The position numbers were made by a program, and so were the translations under genes. This document shows positions 19,436 to 28,556 of a stretch of 64,000 bases of DNA, piece by piece. The DNA is taken from positions 1 to 64,000 of the forward strand of contig CAIMZS010000515.1 in assembly GCA_903846015.1 (NCBI GenBank), given 5' to 3'. A model generated the notes under the pieces. The model did no database searches, was not told the origin of the DNA, and saw only the letters and a program-made list of their open reading frames with translations. Position 1 is the first letter of the stretch; each line of letters begins with the position of its first letter. This DNA is from an uncultured Anaerolineae bacterium. Lineage in GTDB: Bacteria; Chloroflexota; Anaerolineae; Anaerolineales; Villigracilaceae.

Positions 19436-20308
19436 ATGGATGAATTAAAAGATAAGGTGGTTGTTATTACCGGTTCCACACGTGGTTTTGGTTTTGTGCT
19501 GGCCCAGGAATTACTCAAGACTGGAACATGGGTGGTGATCAGCGGGCGCAACAGCGAAAGGTTGCAAAGCGCTATCAAGCTGCTCGAACCAACCGGGCCG
19601 GTTGATGGGTATGGCAAGGTGACTGGATGGGTGTGCGATGTCCGCGATGAAAATCAAGTCTATGCCCTGGCTCGCGCAGCGATGGAAAAATTTGGGCATA
19701 TTGATGTATGGGTCAACAATGCTGGTTATTCGGCGGGCGCCGGCGTAGTGCTGGACATTCGACCGGAGCATGTCATTGATATGTTCATGTCTAATGATAT
19801 GGGCACCCTCTATGGCACACAGGCGGCGCTGCACTTCATGCTGCCGCGTAAACAGGGTACATTGGTTAATGTTTATGGGGCTGGCTCGAATGGGAAGGCC
19901 GCTTCTCCGATGGGTATGTATGCCACGACAAAGATGTGGATCACTTCCTTTACCAGAACGCTGGCGACTGAGATCAAGGGCAGCGGCGTGAATCTTTTGG
20001 CATTTAGTCCTGGCATGATGCTGACTGATATGTTGGCCAACCCGATCGTGGTGGGTGAACGTGGCAAGGAGAAAATGAATAGATTTGGGTTCGTGCTGCG
20101 TTTTTTGGTGAAACCCCCACAGGAAGCCGCCAGGATGCTGGTGCATGCGCTGGCCCATAACCGCAAAGAATTTGCCGAGGTTCACGCCATGAAGCCGTGG
20201 ACGCCGATGCTCGGTTTGCTGCGCGTAGCCTGGGAAAACTTGACCAAGACGGGTAAGACACCCGAGTATACGCTTCACTACGAAGAAGCCTACCAACCCA
20301 AAATATAA
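19436..20308 (+). CDS. Short-chain dehydrogenase/reductase
   Basis: VVVITGSTRGFGFVLAQELL, VNNAGYSAG, MYATTKMW (YxxxK). Confidence 0.88.
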   Translation: MDELKDKVVVITGSTRGFGFVLAQELLKTGTWVVISGRNSERLQSAIKLLEPTGPVDGYGKVTGWVCDVRDENQVYALARAAMEKFGHIDVWVNNAGYSAGAGVVLDIRPEHVIDMFMSNDMGTLYGTQAALHFMLPRKQGTLVNVYGAGSNGKAASPMGMYATTKMWITSFTRTLATEIKGSGVNLLAFSPGMMLTDMLANPIVVGERGKEKMNRFGFVLRFLVKPPQEAARMLVHALAHNRKEFAEVHAMKPWTPMLGLLRVAWENLTKTGKTPEYTLHYEEAYQPKI

Positions 20309-20315
20309 TCATATC

Positions 20316-20355
20316 GATCCCGGATTACGGGATCATGGGGGTCTTTTTAAGACCC
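20316..20355. other. Two tandem hairpins between SDR and MFS genes
   Basis: GATCCCG/CGGGATC (20316-20334) and GGGTCTT/AAGACCC (20339-20355), both perfect 7-bp stems. Confidence 0.6.
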
Positions 20356-20368
20356 TGTAAGAGGAATA

Positions 20369-21589
20369 ATGAATAAAAAACTATTTTCAGTCATTCTGGT
20401 CGTATTCATCGACCTGCTCGGTTTCAGCCTGATCCTGCCTTTACTGCCGTATTACGCCAAGACCTTTCAAGCCAACAGCTTTATAACTGGTATTCTGGTG
20501 GCGTCTTATGCGGTAGCGCAATTGATTGGTGCGCCATTGCTAGGGCGTTTATCAGATCGTTTTGGTCGCCGCCCGATTCTTTTGGTCTCGGTCTTTGGCA
20601 CTTTCCTGGGATTTTTGCTGCTTGGTTTTTCCAATGCACTCTGGATGTTGTTTGCCAGTCGTATTATCGATGGCCTGACCGGTGGTAATCTGAGTATTGC
20701 CCAGGCCTATATCACTGATGTGACCGATGCAAAAAGCCGTTCACAGGGGCTGGGGTTGATTGGCGCGGCATTCGGGATCGGTTTTATTATCGGCCCGGTG
20801 GCTGGTGGCGTGCTCAGTCAGTGGGGTTTTGCAGTTCCAGCCTTTGTGGCCGCCGCGCTCTCCTTTGGCAATCTGATATTGATCTATGCCTGGCTGCCAG
20901 AATCATTAACTGCTGAAATGCGCGCTAAAATGCCTGATAATCGCCCCTCTGTGAGTTTTGGAGCACTTTTCGCGGCGCTGCAACGACCTTTCAGCGGTTC
21001 GCTCCTGATCTCACGGTTTTTCTTTGGGCTTGCTTTTGCCACTTTCCAGACGATTTTCTCGCTGTATGCTTTGCAAAAATTCAATCTTTCCCCCATTCAA
21101 ACAGGCTACATCCTGACCTACGTTGGCGTACTTTCGGTTATTACCCAGGGCTTTCTGGTTGGGCGTATTGCCAGCCTGGTGCGAGAGGATATTTTGATTA
21201 TTTCCTGTGTAGGGTTGATGGCTGTGTCGCTGCTTGGTTGGGCGCTGGCCCCCTCTGTACTGGTATTGTTGATCGTAATGGCCCCTACTTCTTTGGCGGG
21301 TGGCATGCTTAATACCATGCTTTCATCTACTCTTACAAAATCTGTGGCTTCGCATGAAATTGGCGGCATCCTGGGTCTATCGGCCTCGGTCGAAAGTTCC
21401 ACGCGTATCATTGCGCCAACATTGGGTGGTTATCTTTTACAGCAGGTGGGTACCTGGGCACCTGGCGCGGCTGGTGCTGTTATTATGGCCGGTTTGCTTG
21501 TATATGTGTGGACTGCGCTCTACAATCACCCGGTTGTATTTACACTCAAGCAGGACCGAAATATGGCGCCGCAGCCAGTAATTGAGTAA
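20369..21589 (+). CDS. MFS transporter (TCR/Tet-like)
   Basis: VVFIDLLGFSLILPLLPYYA, GAPLLGRLSDRFGRRPILLVS. Confidence 0.9.
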   Translation: MNKKLFSVILVVFIDLLGFSLILPLLPYYAKTFQANSFITGILVASYAVAQLIGAPLLGRLSDRFGRRPILLVSVFGTFLGFLLLGFSNALWMLFASRIIDGLTGGNLSIAQAYITDVTDAKSRSQGLGLIGAAFGIGFIIGPVAGGVLSQWGFAVPAFVAAALSFGNLILIYAWLPESLTAEMRAKMPDNRPSVSFGALFAALQRPFSGSLLISRFFFGLAFATFQTIFSLYALQKFNLSPIQTGYILTYVGVLSVITQGFLVGRIASLVREDILIISCVGLMAVSLLGWALAPSVLVLLIVMAPTSLAGGMLNTMLSSTLTKSVASHEIGGILGLSASVESSTRIIAPTLGGYLLQQVGTWAPGAAGAVIMAGLLVYVWTALYNHPVVFTLKQDRNMAPQPVIE

Positions 21590-21641
21590 AAATGGTTAAA
21601 TCCAGGTCCCAAGGCCGGGCTTTCTTCACCGGCTGAACCGA

Positions 21642-21678
21642 AGAGGACGCGGCCCACAACTCTGGCGCCGCGTCCTCT
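21642..21678. other. Leader hairpin upstream of photolyase
   Basis: Perfect 11-bp stem AGAGGACGCGG/CCGCGTCCTCT, 15-nt loop, 14 nt before the ATG. Confidence 0.65.
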
Positions 21679-21692
21679 CTACACAGGAAAAA

Positions 21693-23066
21693 ATGACTTC
21701 CCTTTATTGGTTTCGCCGCGACATTCGCCTTTCGGATAATCCAGCCTTGATCAGTGCACTGGCGCAGGGAGCGGTCATTCCGGTTTTTGTTATCGATCCG
21801 CACCTGGTGAAGAAAACACCTGCCGGGAGGCAGCGTTTTTTATGGGCTGGCCTGGCTGACCTGGACAGGGAGCTCCGTAAGCGAAATTCACAGCTTGTTA
21901 TTCGTCATGGACAACCGCAAATTGTGCTGCGGGACTTGCTGCTTGAGAGCGGTGCGAGCGCCATTTATGCTGAAGAAGATTTTACGCCATATGCTCGCAC
22001 CCGCGATGCTGGGGTACAGGATGTTCTGCCTTTAAAACTGATCCAGGGTCAGCTTGTTCACCATCCCGGCGCCGTAAAAAAAACAGGCGGGTTGCCTTAC
22101 ACGGTTTACACGCCTTTTAGCAAAACCTGGAAAAGCCTGCTGCCAGCTGATGTTGTTGTGCTGCCCGCCCCAGTGAATTTCCCGGAAATCAACTTGCCGG
22201 TAAGCGATGGCATGCCGGAGGGGTATACGGCAGGCTTGTTCCCGTCTGGCGAGGGTGAGGCGCAGCGGCGGCTTTCTGAGTTTGTCCGCGGCCGCATTTA
22301 TGGCTATTCAGATGAGCGCAATCGAATCGCTCTGGATGGCACTTCGTCGCTCTCACCTTACCTGCGTTTTGGGATGATTTCCATTCGTCAGGCGGTTTCC
22401 GCAGCCTTGGATGCTGTGCGCAGCGCCCCGAATGTTGAAACAGCCAGGTCGGCTGGAGTCTGGTTGAATGAATTGATCTGGCGTGAATTTTATGTCGGCA
22501 TTCTCTATCACTTCCCACAAGTGAGCCGGGCAAGTTTCAAACCGGCGCTGGCGAATATCCCGTGGCGCGAAGCGGAAGCTGAATTTGCGGCATGGAAGGA
22601 GGGGCGCACGGGGGTACCCGTGGTTGACGCGGGTATGCGGCAACTGGCATCTACTGGCTGGATGCATAACCGGGCCCGCATGATTGTGGCATCTTATCTT
22701 GTCAAGGATTTGCTGATCAATTGGCAATGGGGTGAGGCCTGGTTTATGGATAACCTGCTGGATGGTGATCCGGCTGCCAACAACGGTGGCTGGCAGTGGG
22801 TTGCCGGCACAGGCACCGATGCCGCGCCTTATTTTCGCATTTTTAATCCCGTGTTGCAAAGCAGGAAGTTTGACTCGAGCGGTGCATATATCCGGAAATG
22901 GGTGCCCGAGTTGGCGCAGCTCCCTGACGATGTGATCCATGCTCCCTGGGAAAGGGGCATCGTACTGGCCGATTATCCCCAATATCCATTGGTGGAGCAT
23001 GGGTTGGTAAAACCGCGCACTTTGCGCGCTTACCAGCAGGCTAAAACTACTTGGTATGGATCTTAA
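21693..23066 (+). CDS. phrB: Deoxyribodipyrimidine photolyase
   Basis: [79 protein letters not shown]. Confidence 0.94.
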   Translation: MTSLYWFRRDIRLSDNPALISALAQGAVIPVFVIDPHLVKKTPAGRQRFLWAGLADLDRELRKRNSQLVIRHGQPQIVLRDLLLESGASAIYAEEDFTPYARTRDAGVQDVLPLKLIQGQLVHHPGAVKKTGGLPYTVYTPFSKTWKSLLPADVVVLPAPVNFPEINLPVSDGMPEGYTAGLFPSGEGEAQRRLSEFVRGRIYGYSDERNRIALDGTSSLSPYLRFGMISIRQAVSAALDAVRSAPNVETARSAGVWLNELIWREFYVGILYHFPQVSRASFKPALANIPWREAEAEFAAWKEGRTGVPVVDAGMRQLASTGWMHNRARMIVASYLVKDLLINWQWGEAWFMDNLLDGDPAANNGGWQWVAGTGTDAAPYFRIFNPVLQSRKFDSSGAYIRKWVPELAQLPDDVIHAPWERGIVLADYPQYPLVEHGLVKPRTLRAYQQAKTTWYGS

Positions 23067-23077
23067 CGGTATTTCCC

Positions 23078-23090
23078 TTGACAATGTCAA
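23078..23090. promoter_or_regulatory. TTGACA-A-TGTCAA dyad upstream of P450
   Basis: Perfect 6+1+6 palindrome including a consensus -35 hexamer, 38 bp upstream of the start codon. Confidence 0.45.
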
Positions 23091-23127
23091 AATAGTTACC
23101 CAATATGAATCAGTTTGAGGTGGAAGT

Positions 23128-24399
23128 ATGATGCAGGGACCTGGCTTGGAAGTTGGCTTGGAAGCTGGAAAGGCCTTTTTGAAAGAGCGCAGCCCGTTGG
23201 GTCCGCTGCGCATTATGTTTAAGCACGTGGGGCGTTTTTTTCAGATTCCGTTATTTTTCTTTCACCCCTTTTTAGTGGCAGGTCCGGAAGCTGTCCGAAA
23301 GGTGCTCGTCACTGAACAGCAAAAAGTAGCGTGGCGAAACCCGGATCCGGTAACTGATCTTTTGCGCCAGGGTGTGTTGGTGATGGATGGCGAAGAACAT
23401 GACCGTTACCGCAGGTTGATGGAACCTGCGGTTGCGCGTTTGGCCCTGCCTGGTTTCAGCGGGCTGATGCTGCGCCAGACGGAGCGGGTAATGGCACAAT
23501 GGCAGAATGGTCAAACAGTTGATATGTTGGTCGAAGGCCGGAAGATTGCCCTGCTGATTGTCCTGGAAGCCTTGTTTGGCGTGGACGGTTGGGATGACCT
23601 GCCGAGGATTTGGACACCCATCTTGAAAGCGATTGAATATATTTCTCCTGGAGCGTGGATCTTCTGGAGAAAGATTCCACGGCTTGGTTACAAAAAACAT
23701 CTCAAAACGCTGGATGATTATTTGTATGGCATTATTCGTTCGCGGCGGGCAGTTGCTTACCCGTCCAATGATTTGCTGCAGCATCTTATCAATGCTGGCC
23801 TTAATGATGAGCTTATTCGCGACCAGATGCTGACCATGTTGATCGCGGGACATGATACGTCAACTGCCCTGCTGGCGTGGGTATTTGTCTTGCTTGGGCA
23901 AAACCCTGCCACGCATGCCCGCCTGGTAAGTGAGCTGGATGCGGCCGAACCTGACGCACCCCCGCGTCTTTTGGATGATGTCATCAAGGAATCTTTGCGC
24001 CTCTATCCGCCCATCCATATCGGCAACCGCATGGTGAAGGAAGATATCCATTTTGCTGGCGGCATAGTTCCTGCCGGGGAGCGTTTGTTTTATTCGATCT
24101 ACCTTACCCAGCGTGATCCGCAAAGTTGGGAACAACCGGATGATTTCTGTCCTGAGCGCTTCAGCCAGGGGTTCAAACAGCCGCCTTTCGCCTACATCCC
24201 TTTTGGGGGCGGACCGCGGGCCTGTATTGGGGCTGCTTTTGGTCAGGCCGAGGCGCGTATCGTGATTGCCAGCCTGCTACGCAGCTTTACTTTCGAGCCG
24301 AGCAATGCGGGTGCCATCCATGCTCACATGGGCGCCACCCTGGAGCCTCGTCCTGGTGTCTTAATGCGAGTGAAGCGCCGCGGATTCGTTGGAAAATGA
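23128..24399 (+). CDS. Cytochrome P450 (possible carotenoid hydroxylase)
   Basis: LIAGHDTSTALLAW (I-helix), ESLRLYPP (ExxR), FGGGPRACIGAAFGQAEARI (heme-binding). Confidence 0.92.
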   Translation: MMQGPGLEVGLEAGKAFLKERSPLGPLRIMFKHVGRFFQIPLFFFHPFLVAGPEAVRKVLVTEQQKVAWRNPDPVTDLLRQGVLVMDGEEHDRYRRLMEPAVARLALPGFSGLMLRQTERVMAQWQNGQTVDMLVEGRKIALLIVLEALFGVDGWDDLPRIWTPILKAIEYISPGAWIFWRKIPRLGYKKHLKTLDDYLYGIIRSRRAVAYPSNDLLQHLINAGLNDELIRDQMLTMLIAGHDTSTALLAWVFVLLGQNPATHARLVSELDAAEPDAPPRLLDDVIKESLRLYPPIHIGNRMVKEDIHFAGGIVPAGERLFYSIYLTQRDPQSWEQPDDFCPERFSQGFKQPPFAYIPFGGGPRACIGAAFGQAEARIVIASLLRSFTFEPSNAGAIHAHMGATLEPRPGVLMRVKRRGFVGK

Positions 24400-25184
24400 C
24401 CTATTTTGGATTTTTGTTCTGGTTTGTTTTTATTCCCATCCTGATCATGCTTGCCATTTCTTTACGGGACGAGCGCCAGAACCACGCCCTGCCAGGGTTT
24501 CAGAAGGTGATGTTGACGCGCATTGTTCTGATTCACGTGGGGCTGGCATTGGTTTACACCACGCCCTGGGATAACTACCTTGTTGCCACAGGTGTGTGGT
24601 CGTATAACCCCCATCTTGTAACCGGAATTGTATTTGGCTGGGTTCCTCTGGAGGAATACATCTTTTTTGTGGTGGAAACCATTCTCAGCGCGTTGTGGTG
24701 GCTGTTTTTGGCGCGTAGAATTTCGCCAATGGGTGAATTTAAAGCAGATAAAAGGCTTGTCATGCTGTCAACCTTCGCGCTCGGCTGTGCGTGGTTGTTC
24801 TTTGTGGTCCTGTTTTTTAGCGGTTGGAAACCCGGTACCTACCTGTCAATCACGTTATTCTGGGCGCTTCCGGCGATCATTCCGCAGTTTCTGTTTGGCG
24901 CAGATATCCTATGGTATTACCGCAGGTTAGTTTTGTTGGCGATCATTCCGCTGGGAGTGTATCTCTCTTTGATCGATATTGTTGCGTTGAAAGCCACCAC
25001 CTGGTCGATCTCTCGGGAACAAACAACGGGTATCCTATTTTTCGGCGCATTACCGTTGGAGGAAGTGCTGTTTTTCTTCATCACCAATGTCCTGATCGGT
25101 TTTGGCATGACGTTGATGCTCTCCAATCTCAGCCAGAAACGCCTTGCGGAATGGCGTTTGCGGGAATATAAGGGCTTGCCGTAA
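24396..25184 (+). CDS. Lycopene cyclase (CrtYcd-type fused domains)
   Basis: PWDNYLVATGVWSYNP, WVPLEEYIFFVVETIL, repeated GALPLEEVLFFFITNVLIGFG. Confidence 0.9.
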   Translation: MTYFGFLFWFVFIPILIMLAISLRDERQNHALPGFQKVMLTRIVLIHVGLALVYTTPWDNYLVATGVWSYNPHLVTGIVFGWVPLEEYIFFVVETILSALWWLFLARRISPMGEFKADKRLVMLSTFALGCAWLFFVVLFFSGWKPGTYLSITLFWALPAIIPQFLFGADILWYYRRLVLLAIIPLGVYLSLIDIVALKATTWSISREQTTGILFFGALPLEEVLFFFITNVLIGFGMTLMLSNLSQKRLAEWRLREYKGLP

Positions 25185-25268
25185 GAGAAAAATTAGACCT
25201 GCCCTTGGATTCCTATGCTTTTTGATAAATTTGGTATATAATTTGCCTTCCGGGTCGAGGCTGTCCAG

Positions 25269-26561
25269 TCATTTACCCTGGGGGATGTCCTCATAAAACA
25301 ATACCCTAGCATCACTTGGATTAAATGTTCCACGATTGAAAGCTGACTTGATTTGCGCTGGGTCAAAGGCCACGATTTCTCGAACGTTATTTGGGTAAAT
25401 TAATACAACACCATCGTAACCTTTCATCTTCAAACTGTTTGTGTAATTGTCTATATATTCTTGCGAAGCATCTTTTAGCAAAGTTTTGACGCTTATATCT
25501 GCTATGTAAGGATTTTTTACAGCCGCGTACACCGGCATAATATTTGGATACGCATCTCCTTTTTTCAAGTAAGTTGCATAAGTATTAGCTGCCTCTGGAT
25601 CATCCGTTAAATACACCCCTCTACCTAACCATCCATTATCTTTCCGATTCGGATGGTTTAGATCAAACGCTTCTATTATGTCTCTTGTCCCGTGGTATAA
25701 GATAGCGGGCGCTCGTTTCTCATTAAGGATACCAACACCTCGGATAACAGGAATATCTTTGCGACTTCCTTCTGATCCGCTTCTGACTCCTGTTCCTTCA
25801 GGAGAAATATCGCTGCTACCTCCAGCCCCGTAGATATTTCCGATACCTGCTTGTTGGTCAATCCCTCCATAACCGCTTTGGCTATTACCCTTATCGCTGT
25901 GCGCTCGAAGTCCGTTATTTGGGTAAGGTCGCTCATTGGTACCTCCTCTAGTTAGGGCGGATTCTACCACTGCCTCCCAGTCTCCGAAATAGTTTTTGAA
26001 ATATGGGCTTTTTACTCCCATTTCTTTCCATAATTTTCTTGCATCGTCAGCGTTATCTTGCGTTGCACCTGCTGTTTCGGCTTCGTAATAAAGAAGATTG
26101 CCTTGCTTCGCTACTCGCGTAGCATCTGCCGGATTGATTAGCTTGCCGTCCTCGGTGACAATCTTTCCTTCACGGCTGACACCCTTGACGTTGTATCGCT
26201 GTCCATTGGCTGTAATAATGTCGCCAGGCTTAAGCGGGTTGCCCGTTGTGTCAATCGTTTCTTTGCCGGGCATCACCTCATAGACGCTGTGCGCGTTCCC
26301 GGCTTCCATCTTCGTGCGCTGGCCGCCTGATTGCACATCGAATAATTGACCGATCGCCTGCTGCATACCGGGGAGCATACCGGGGAGCATACCGCCAGTC
26401 ATGCCGGCATCTGCGGGCTGGGCGCTTTCTGGGGTCGGCGCTTTGGCTTCCGGCCATTCCATAGATGATATCGACGCAATCATTTCGTCGTATCTTCCAG
26501 GTGCGACCGTGAAGAATGGTTCTCCAAATGAGGATTGCTTTACCGTTACGATACCTCTCAT
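25269..26561 (-). CDS. ADP-ribosyltransferase-type protein (phage/polyvalent-protein-like fragment)
   Basis: SPYFKNYFGDWE then YHGTRDIIEAFDLNHPNRKDNGWLGRGVYLTDDPEAANTYA and IVAFDPAQIKSAFNRGTFNPSDARVLF, typical of ART domains in polyvalent proteins. Confidence 0.7.
   Translation of the reverse strand: MRGIVTVKQSSFGEPFFTVAPGRYDEMIASISSMEWPEAKAPTPESAQPADAGMTGGMLPGMLPGMQQAIGQLFDVQSGGQRTKMEAGNAHSVYEVMPGKETIDTTGNPLKPGDIITANGQRYNVKGVSREGKIVTEDGKLINPADATRVAKQGNLLYYEAETAGATQDNADDARKLWKEMGVKSPYFKNYFGDWEAVVESALTRGGTNERPYPNNGLRAHSDKGNSQSGYGGIDQQAGIGNIYGAGGSSDISPEGTGVRSGSEGSRKDIPVIRGVGILNEKRAPAILYHGTRDIIEAFDLNHPNRKDNGWLGRGVYLTDDPEAANTYATYLKKGDAYPNIMPVYAAVKNPYIADISVKTLLKDASQEYIDNYTNSLKMKGYDGVVLIYPNNVREIVAFDPAQIKSAFNRGTFNPSDARVLFYEDIPQGK
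25676..25936 (-). CDS. Overprinted 86-aa ORF inside the ART gene, different frame, same strand
   Basis: Perfect Shine-Dalgarno AGAGGAGGTACCAATG; helix-like composition MSDLTQITDFERTAIRVIAKAVMEGLTNKQVSEISTGLEVAAIFLL. Confidence 0.5.
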   Translation of the reverse strand: MSDLTQITDFERTAIRVIAKAVMEGLTNKQVSEISTGLEVAAIFLLKEQESEADQKEVAKIFLLSEVLVSLMRNERPLSYTTGQET

Positions 26562-26604
26562 TTCCCATTCTGAAAGGATGCGGTTTACTGGATATAAGGA
26601 AATA

Positions 26605-26985
26605 ATGGATAAAAAACTAGAGCAATTTACCAATCAAAACTATCTCAACCTCGAAACTTTTCGCCTGAATGGAACGGGTGTCAAAACCCCGGTCTGGTTT
26701 GTCCAGGATGGCGAGACACTGTATATTCGCACTGCCAAAACATCCGGAAAGGTCAGGCGTGTGCGTAACAATGCGAATGTCAATCTGATGGCATGCGGAC
26801 AGAATGGTGAGCCGCTCGGAACATGGATATCAGCCCAGGCATGCGAAACATCTGACGATGCAGTTGCTGAGATTTCGCGCAGGTTGCTGGTGGCAAAATA
26901 TGGAGATATGGTTGCCATGTTTGAGGTGCGCGCAAAAGCTGACGGGTTGGAATATACCGTTTTACAAATAGAAACAGGAGAGTGA
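26605..26985 (+). CDS. PPOX-class F420-dependent oxidoreductase-like protein
   Basis: KYLNLETFRLNGTGVKTPVWFVQDG-type opening, RVRNNANVNLMACG. Confidence 0.8.
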   Translation: MDKKLEQFTNQNYLNLETFRLNGTGVKTPVWFVQDGETLYIRTAKTSGKVRRVRNNANVNLMACGQNGEPLGTWISAQACETSDDAVAEISRRLLVAKYGDMVAMFEVRAKADGLEYTVLQIETGE

Positions 26986-26986
26986 C

Positions 26987-27361
26987 ATGGCAGAACTGGC
27001 ACAATTCAAGGGACAGCAGTACTTAAATATTGAAACGTTTCGTAAGAATGGGACTGGCGTAAAGACCCCGGTCTGGTTTGCCCAGGATGGTGATGTACTA
27101 TTTATTTGGACCGAGATCAGCTCGGGTAAAGCCAAGCGAATCCGCAGCACTGCGCGGGTTAACATTGCGCCGAGCAAAGGCGATGGAACCGTGACAGGGG
27201 AGTGGGTGGCGGCTCAGGCAACTACGGATGCATCTCCTGCTGCTTTGGAACACATCAAAGGATTGATGAGCAGGAAGTACGGATTTATGTTTACAGTGTT
27301 TGGGTGGATGGGCCGCCTGCGCAAGTCACAGTATGTGACTATCAAGCTATTGTTGAGCTAG
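26987..27361 (+). CDS. PPOX-class F420-dependent oxidoreductase-like protein, tandem paralogue
   Basis: YLNIETFRKNGTGVKTPVWFAQDGDVLFIWTEISSGKAKRIRSTARVNIAPS. Confidence 0.8.
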   Translation: MAELAQFKGQQYLNIETFRKNGTGVKTPVWFAQDGDVLFIWTEISSGKAKRIRSTARVNIAPSKGDGTVTGEWVAAQATTDASPAALEHIKGLMSRKYGFMFTVFGWMGRLRKSQYVTIKLLLS

Positions 27362-27379
27362 CGTCATTGTTTGCCACGG

Positions 27380-28315
27380 TTATTCGTCTTTTTTGGGGGC
27401 CTCGCGGACAATATAGAGCGGACGTCCCTTGACTTCATCGTAAATACGCCCAATGTATTCACCCAGCACGCCGAGTGAGATCAACTGTACGCCACCGAGA
27501 AATAGCACTGCAATCAAGGTCGTGGCTTGTCCATAAAAGGCTTGTGAGCCTGTCAGGCGTTCGATGATAACCAATGGTATCGCCAGGATGGCTATACCGG
27601 CTGAGATGAAGCCGAAATAAGTGGCAACCTGCAGTGGGAAGTAAGAGAAGCCCGTGATGGCGTTGAGCGCCAGCTTGAGCATCTTGTTAAAGGGATACTT
27701 AGTCTCGCCAGAGAGCCGGGCGGCGCGTTTATAATTCACGCCAATTTGCTTGAAGCCAACCCAAGCCCCCATGCCGCGCAAAAAGCGATGTTTTTCTCGC
27801 ATGTTGTTGATTACACTTACCACGCTGCGGTCGATCAGTCGAAAGTCGCCGGTATCCAATGGGATCTTGACATCGGTTATACGGTAGATCAGGCGGTAAA
27901 ATAATGATGCGGTAAAAAGCTTGAACCAGCTTTCGCCTTCACGCTCGGCGCGCACTGCGTAAACCACTTCAAAACCTTCCTGCCATTTTTTCGCCAATTC
28001 TAAAATCACTTCCGGCGGGTCCTGCAGGTCGGCATCGATAATGACAACGGCTGCGCCGCGCGAATAGTCCAGACCAGCCGTTACAGCGATCTGGTGTCCG
28101 AAGTTACGGGCAAAGATGACTGGACGCACGGTTGGGTCTTCATCAGCCAGTTGGTGGATGCGCTCTGTAGAACCGTCGGTGGAGCCATCATCGACCAGAA
28201 TCAGTTCCCAGGGTTGGCCGGTGGAATCCAATACTTCCTTGACGCGGCGGTATAGTTCCGGTAAATTATCGATTTCGTTGAATATGGGGACAACAATGGA
28301 GTAGGTAATTTTCAT
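27380..28315 (-). CDS. Family 2 glycosyltransferase (DPM1/GtrB-like, two C-terminal TM)
   Basis: YSIVVPIFNEIDNLPELYRRV, LVDDGSTDGS, IDADLQDPPEV, MREKHRFLRGMGAWVGFKQ. Confidence 0.92.
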   Translation of the reverse strand: MKITYSIVVPIFNEIDNLPELYRRVKEVLDSTGQPWELILVDDGSTDGSTERIHQLADEDPTVRPVIFARNFGHQIAVTAGLDYSRGAAVVIIDADLQDPPEVILELAKKWQEGFEVVYAVRAEREGESWFKLFTASLFYRLIYRITDVKIPLDTGDFRLIDRSVVSVINNMREKHRFLRGMGAWVGFKQIGVNYKRAARLSGETKYPFNKMLKLALNAITGFSYFPLQVATYFGFISAGIAILAIPLVIIERLTGSQAFYGQATTLIAVLFLGGVQLISLGVLGEYIGRIYDEVKGRPLYIVREAPKKDE

Positions 28316-28406
28316 TTTGTTTTATTTATCGAAAGATATATCTAATCAGCTATAAGAAGAGCATGTTATCCATAATACAGCAATCTGTACAGGATGTTCC
28401 AGATGG

Positions 28407-28462
28407 TTGCGATAGTCCCGATTTCTGTATGGGTTACAGGAGAAATTGGGATTTCACTATCA
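28407..28462 (-). repeat. Inverted-orientation module of the dispersed repeat family
   Basis: TTGCGATAGTCCCGATTTCTGTATGGG...AGAAATTGGGATTTCACTATC; also partly self-complementary. Confidence 0.55.
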
Positions 28463-28556
28463 TTTTATCTTGATTTACGGTGTCGGAACTGCTCGACTTT
28501 GAAACGCTTGTTGGTAAATTTGGCGGATTTGCCGGAATATGAACAACCGGTACTGG

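Noticed and set aside
26361-26400. 12-bp tandem repeat CATACCGGGGAG in the ART gene
   Set aside because: Only two units plus a partial, encoding GGMLPGMLPGM linker; likely simple linker slippage
25269-27361. Prophage or integrative element around the ART gene
   Set aside because: No integrase, terminase, capsid or relaxase-like ORF nearby; only the single ART-type gene suggests mobile origin
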